A stretch of 38,859 nucleotides of DNA from Deltaproteobacteria bacterium (GTDB lineage Bacteria; Myxococcota_A; Polyangia; Nannocystales; Nannocystaceae): the NCBI GenBank assembly GCA_022601155.1, contig JAHZJA010000848.1, positions 1-38,859 of the forward strand. The letters are read 5' to 3'. Position numbers and translations under genes: made by a program. Positions 35,312 through 38,859 of the stretch are shown piece by piece. The notes under the pieces were generated by a model that searched no databases, was not told the origin of the DNA, and saw nothing but the letters and a program-made list of their open reading frames with translations. Position 1 is the stretch's first letter. Each line of letters opens with the position of its first letter.

Positions 35312-37066
35312 GTGAAGACTTTCGAAGAGGTCGCAGCGTTCATCCGACAGAACGAGGTTGGCCGGCGGGCGTGCGTGGAGACGCCGTTTGGACGGCGGCT
35401 GATGTTCTACGCCGATCTGACGGCGACCGGTCGCTATCTTCACTTCGTGGAGCGCTGGATCCAGCGTATTCGCCCGTTCTACGCCAACACCCACACCGCG
35501 GTGTCGTCGACGGGGCGGATCACGACCGCGCTGCGCGAGAAGGCGCGCGAGGTGGTGGCACGCGCGGTGCGAGCGGGTGCCGACGACGTCGTGTTGTTCA
35601 CGGGCGCGGGCGCGACCTCGGCCATCAACAAGCTGGTGGGGTTGCTGGGGCTGCGCATCGACGAGCCACTCGAGCGTCAGTACGGGCTGTCGGCCAACAT
35701 TCCCGCGGGGGAGCGACCCGTGGTGTTCATCGGGCCCTACGAGCACCACTCCAACGAGCTTCCGTGGGTCGAGTCGGTCGCCGACGTGGTGGAGATCGGT
35801 CTCGACGAGTCGGGGCGGATCGACATCGTGGACCTCCAGCGCAAGCTGTTTGCCCACGCCGATCGTCCCCTCAAGGTGGGGACCTTCTCCGCCGCTTCCA
35901 ACGTGACCGGGGTCCTCAGTGATGTGGCCGAGATCGCGCGGGTGCTGCACCGCGGGGGAGCGTTTGCGTGCTTCGACTACGCGGCGGCGGGGCCCTATGT
36001 GCCGATCGACATGCATCCCGCCGATCCCGAGGCGCGGATCGATGCGCTGTTCCTGTCCACCCACAAGTTCGTGGGCGGTCCCCAGGCTTCGGGCCTGCTG
36101 GTGGCGCATCGCGATCTGTTCCGCACCACCCGACCCGAGCGACCCGGAGGCGGGACGGTCTCCTATGTCTCGGGCTCGGGGCGCGATTCGATCGACTACG
36201 TGGAGCGCCTCGATGAGCGTGAAGAAGGCGGCACGCCGTCGATCATCGGCGACGTGCGGGCGGGGACCGCGTTCTTGGTGCGCGAGATGATCGGGGCGGA
36301 GCGGATCCGAGAGCACGAGGTTCTGTTGGCCCGGCGGGCGCTGGAGCGGCTGTCCAAGCATCCGCGGATCCACCTGCTGGGGCCCCACGACATCGAGCGT
36401 CTGGCGATCCTCTCGTTCAACATCGAGGACCTGCACCACGACCTGGTCTCGGCTCTGCTCGACCACCTGTTCGGGATCCAGAACCGAGCCGGGTGTTCGT
36501 GTGCGGGACCCTACGGGCACCGCTTGCTGGGGATCGATCGCGAGACCTCCGAGCGCTACCGCAAGCTCATCCGTCGAGGAATCGATGGGATCAAGCCGGG
36601 CTGGGTTCGGGTGACGATCCCGTTCTATGCCAACGAGCACGACGTGGAGTTCCTGCTGTCGGCGATCGAGTTCGTGGCCGACTACGGGCGTGCCTTCGTG
36701 CCCCGCTACCGGCTGAGCTGGAGCGACGGGGTGTGGCGGCACATCGAACGACCTGCGCCCGACATCGAGCCGATCGAGCTGACGGTGGAGGCGCTCCAAG
36801 AGGCAGCTCAGAGCTTCGCGGCCGGAGATCACGAAGCTCCGATGTCGGACCTGCAGGTGTTGGGCGAGCGGGCTCGGTACTTCGAGGAGGCCCGGGAGCT
36901 CGCGCGACGGCTGGAGGCGCGTTGGCGCCGGGAGCCTCCGGCATGGAACCCGAGCTGTGGCGACCCCGCCGTGGATGCTCTGGCGTGGTTCGAGCACGTT
37001 CACAGTCACTCGATGCCCGCGGCCGCGCTCGAGGACAGCGCCGACACCACCGAGGTTGCTCAGTAG
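35312..37066 (+). CDS. Class V aminotransferase-like PLP enzyme (cysteine desulfurase/selenocysteine lyase-like)
   Basis: 584 residues. Fold-type I PLP enzyme: ADLTATGRYLHFVERWI near the N-terminus, VLFTGAGATSAINKLVG (PLP phosphate), EHHSNELPW, FDYAAAGPYVPID (Asp222 to the pyridine nitrogen) and LSTHKFVGGPQASG with the Schiff-base Lys252. A later RAGCSCAGPYG resembles the catalytic-Cys loop of desulfurases, so sulfur or selenium chemistry is possible. It is about 180 residues longer than a typical SufS/NifS; the extra C-terminal part (residues ~440-584) is helical and charged (ERARYFEEARELARRLEARW). GTG at 35312 is the likely start because homology begins there, although the frame stays open far upstream, antisense to sodC. 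It stops 12 bp before the exonuclease gene. Confidence 0.88.
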   Translation: MKTFEEVAAFIRQNEVGRRACVETPFGRRLMFYADLTATGRYLHFVERWIQRIRPFYANTHTAVSSTGRITTALREKAREVVARAVRAGADDVVLFTGAGATSAINKLVGLLGLRIDEPLERQYGLSANIPAGERPVVFIGPYEHHSNELPWVESVADVVEIGLDESGRIDIVDLQRKLFAHADRPLKVGTFSAASNVTGVLSDVAEIARVLHRGGAFACFDYAAAGPYVPIDMHPADPEARIDALFLSTHKFVGGPQASGLLVAHRDLFRTTRPERPGGGTVSYVSGSGRDSIDYVERLDEREEGGTPSIIGDVRAGTAFLVREMIGAERIREHEVLLARRALERLSKHPRIHLLGPHDIERLAILSFNIEDLHHDLVSALLDHLFGIQNRAGCSCAGPYGHRLLGIDRETSERYRKLIRRGIDGIKPGWVRVTIPFYANEHDVEFLLSAIEFVADYGRAFVPRYRLSWSDGVWRHIERPAPDIEPIELTVEALQEAAQSFAAGDHEAPMSDLQVLGERARYFEEARELARRLEARWRREPPAWNPSCGDPAVDALAWFEHVHSHSMPAAALEDSADTTEVAQ

Positions 37067-37078
37067 AAGGAGTCTGCG

Positions 37079-37963
37079 ATGCGTCTACACCTGGTCGACG
37101 GAACCTTCGAGTTGTTTCGCGCTCACTACGGCAAGCGGCCCGATCACCACGGGCCGGACGGGCAAGATCTCAAGGCCACGCTCGGGGTGGTGTCGTCGAT
37201 CCTCGCCTTGTTCGACGATCCCGACGAGCGGGCCACCCACATCGCGGTCGCGTTCGACAATCCGATCGAGTCGTTTCGCAACGAGATGTTCGACGGCTAC
37301 AAGACGGGCGAAGGGATGGAGCCGGTCCTGGTCGCGCAGATGGGCCCCGTGGAAGAGGCGGTGCGCGCAGCCGGAGTGGTGGTGTGGTCGATGGATCGGT
37401 GGGAAGCCGACGACGCCCTGGCGACCGGCGCCCGACGGTGGGCCGAGCAGGTCGAGCAGGTACGGATCATGACGCCGGACAAGGACCTGGGGCAGTGCCT
37501 GCAGGGCGACCGTGTGGTGCAGGTGGATCGGATTCGGCGGCGGGTCATCGACGAGGCGGCGGTGCGGGAGCGACGAGGCGTGGGCCCGGCCAGCATCCCC
37601 GACTACCTGGCCCTGGTGGGCGACACGGCCGACGGCATCCCGGGCTTGCCCGGGTTCGGAGAGAAGGGCACGGCGGCCCTGCTGGGGGAGTACGAGCACA
37701 TCGAGCGCATCCCTGCCGACACGGCGGCGTGGGCGGTCAAGCCTCGCGGTGCGGCCAAGCTCGCCGCCACCCTGGCCGAGCGTCGTGAAGACGCGCTGCT
37801 GTACCGTCGACTCGCGACGCTGGCCTACGACGTCCCGCTGGAGGAGACGCTCGAGGATCTCGAGTGGCGAGGCGCACCGAGGCAGAAGTTTCTCGCGTGG
37901 TGTGACCGGGTTGGCGCGCGAAACCTTCGCCAGCGACCGTCGCGTTGGCGCGACGAGGGGTGA
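37079..37963 (+). CDS. Stand-alone 5'-3' exonuclease (PolI N-terminal domain / FEN-like)
   Basis: 294 residues. Acidic metal-binding motifs of the 5'-3' exonuclease family in order: LHLVDGTFELFRAHYG (Asp7), AVAFDNP, RWEADDALAT, IMTPDKDLGQCL, and LVGDTADGIPGLPGFGEKGTA, which carries the late Asp pair and the helix-hairpin-helix. Cuts 5' flaps or RNA primers on DNA; it is not attached to a polymerase. AAGGAG eight bases before the ATG supports the start. Spacing of 12 bp from the upstream gene and 2 bp to the P450 gene indicates an operon. The chromosomal polA should have its own exonuclease domain, so this may be a supplementary repair enzyme. Confidence 0.93.
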   Translation: MRLHLVDGTFELFRAHYGKRPDHHGPDGQDLKATLGVVSSILALFDDPDERATHIAVAFDNPIESFRNEMFDGYKTGEGMEPVLVAQMGPVEEAVRAAGVVVWSMDRWEADDALATGARRWAEQVEQVRIMTPDKDLGQCLQGDRVVQVDRIRRRVIDEAAVRERRGVGPASIPDYLALVGDTADGIPGLPGFGEKGTAALLGEYEHIERIPADTAAWAVKPRGAAKLAATLAERREDALLYRRLATLAYDVPLEETLEDLEWRGAPRQKFLAWCDRVGARNLRQRPSRWRDEG

Positions 37964-37965
37964 CG

Positions 37966-38859
37966 ATGGGAGCGCTTCCCCCTGGCCCCTCGGCTCCGTC
38001 GATCGTGCAGGCGGTCCAGTTCGGGCGCGACCCCACCGGGTTCCTCGAGCGCTGTGCCGCGCGCTACGGCGACGCCTTCACCATGCGCCTGCCCAACGAT
38101 CCCCCGCGCGTCATCTGCAGCGACCCCGCCGACATCAAGAAGATCTTCGCGCTGCGCCCCGACGCCTATCGCTCCGACAACCAGAGCATCCATCTCAACC
38201 TGGGGAGCAACTCGGTGCTGTTCCAGGACGGCGATCGGCATCGGCGTCAGCGCAAGCTCATGGTGCCCGTGCTGCAGGGGCAGCGACTGCGTGCCTACGC
38301 TCAGCTGATGGCGGACGTGACCCGCGAGGAACTCGACGGCTGGCCCCGCGGGTCCTCGTTTCGGCTGCATCCGCACATGCAGGCCATCTCGCTCGACGTG
38401 TTCTTGCGCTGTGTGTTCGGGCTGGAGGGGCAGCGGCGCCAGGAGCAACGCCGACGGGTCTTGGACTGGCTGCAAGGGACGATGTCACCGCAGATGTTCG
38501 CGACGGGGATGCTGGTCAGTGCCAATCGGCTGCGCCGGCTGCTGGATCGTGCCGTGGATCAGGCTCGGTCCAACGGACGACGGCCGCTGTTGTTTCGTGG
38601 GGTGGCGCAGGCCAAGGTCGATCTGCTCGCCCTGCTCCAGGGGGAGATCGACGCGTGTCGGGAGCAGGGGGTCGAGCACCGTGAGGATGTGCTGTCGTTG
38701 CTGGTGCAGGCGCGCTACGAGGATGGCGACCCGATGGAGGACGAGGACATCCTCGATCAGCTGATCACGCTGCTGGTGGGCGGCCACGAGACCACGGCCA
38801 ACTCGCTGTCGTGGGCGGTGTCGCTGATCGTCGATCATCCGCGGGTGCTGGCCAAGGTC
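37966..38859 (+). CDS. Cytochrome P450, 3' end outside window
   Basis: 298 codons of the N-terminal two thirds. PPGPSAP proline-rich start, GDRHRRQRKLM (C-helix; the usual Trp is His), a long hinge with many basic residues, DVLSLLVQARYEDG, and the I-helix LLVGGHETTANSLSWA with the oxygen-activating Thr pair at ~276-277. The ExxR and haem-Cys motifs lie past the right edge. No TM anchor is visible, so it is probably a soluble bacterial form; the style recalls the CYP110-like group of cyanobacteria and myxobacteria. ATG at 37966 with GAGGGG six bases before; a GTG at 37960 overlaps the upstream stop. Substrate unknown. Confidence 0.93.
   Translation, partial: MGALPPGPSAPSIVQAVQFGRDPTGFLERCAARYGDAFTMRLPNDPPRVICSDPADIKKIFALRPDAYRSDNQSIHLNLGSNSVLFQDGDRHRRQRKLMVPVLQGQRLRAYAQLMADVTREELDGWPRGSSFRLHPHMQAISLDVFLRCVFGLEGQRRQEQRRRVLDWLQGTMSPQMFATGMLVSANRLRRLLDRAVDQARSNGRRPLLFRGVAQAKVDLLALLQGEIDACREQGVEHREDVLSLLVQARYEDGDPMEDEDILDQLITLLVGGHETTANSLSWAVSLIVDHPRVLAKV

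Overview
The window is GC-rich DNA with strong third-position GC, and it looks like a chromosome segment from a myxobacterium (Myxococcota), most likely a relative of Nannocystis, Enhygromyxa or Plesiocystis. The signs are MYXO-CTERM-like tails, lipoproteins with Thr/Gly/Asp/Ser-rich linkers after the anchor cysteine (very clear in the SodC protein), paired Hanks kinase-TPR proteins, an M57 'HEIGH' metallopeptidase, an AgmX/PglI-type protein and a DUF2330-type protein. This placement is by inference from gene content. I see no rRNA, tRNA, CRISPR array, insertion sequence or prophage.

Layout: (1) 1-1443, minus: a lipoprotein catalase-peroxidase (katG) that runs off the left edge; its last ~42 visible residues resemble the C-terminal part of apolipoprotein N-acyltransferase rather than KatG. 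A repeat-rich upstream region follows. (2) 1969-5348, plus: a secreted metzincin-like protease and a small lipoprotein. (3) 5471-11700, minus: two tandem, clearly duplicated membrane Ser/Thr kinases with periplasmic TPR arrays. (4) 11701-12641: a non-coding stretch with 15-bp tandem repeats and a possible gene relic. (5) 12642-16265: an M57-type lipoprotein peptidase (minus), a 1.5-kb gene-poor stretch with patches of lower GC, and a class 3 lipase lipoprotein (plus). (6) 16505-22500, minus: an Asp-rich exported protein, a DUF2330/MYXO-CTERM protein, a three-helix membrane protein, an ECF sigma factor with a Cys-containing tail, and a SnoaL-like protein just upstream of the sigma gene. (7) 22959-24602, minus: a phytoene desaturase/CrtISO/RetSat-like flavoprotein, divergent from an SLC12-type cation-chloride cotransporter homologue (24679-27261, plus). 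(8) 27481-30265, plus: four small exported or anchored proteins of unknown role. (9) 30556-33255, minus: valyl-tRNA synthetase; then an AgmX/PglI-like protein (plus) and a Cu/Zn superoxide dismutase lipoprotein (minus). (10) 35312-38859, plus: a tight run of a class V aminotransferase-like PLP enzyme, a stand-alone 5'-3' exonuclease-like protein and a cytochrome P450 cut by the right edge.

Most of the window encodes envelope and secreted functions: proteases, a lipase, extracytoplasmic peroxide and superoxide defence, sensor kinases and anchored proteins of unknown role. The points most worth a second look are the KatG/Lnt-like junction, the duplicated kinases with four conserved periplasmic cysteines and a conserved upstream element, the SLC12 homologue that keeps NKCC-type ion-site residues, the ECF-SnoaL pair, and the repeat array upstream of katG. 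I did not find a clearly new multi-gene system that I can defend from sequence alone.
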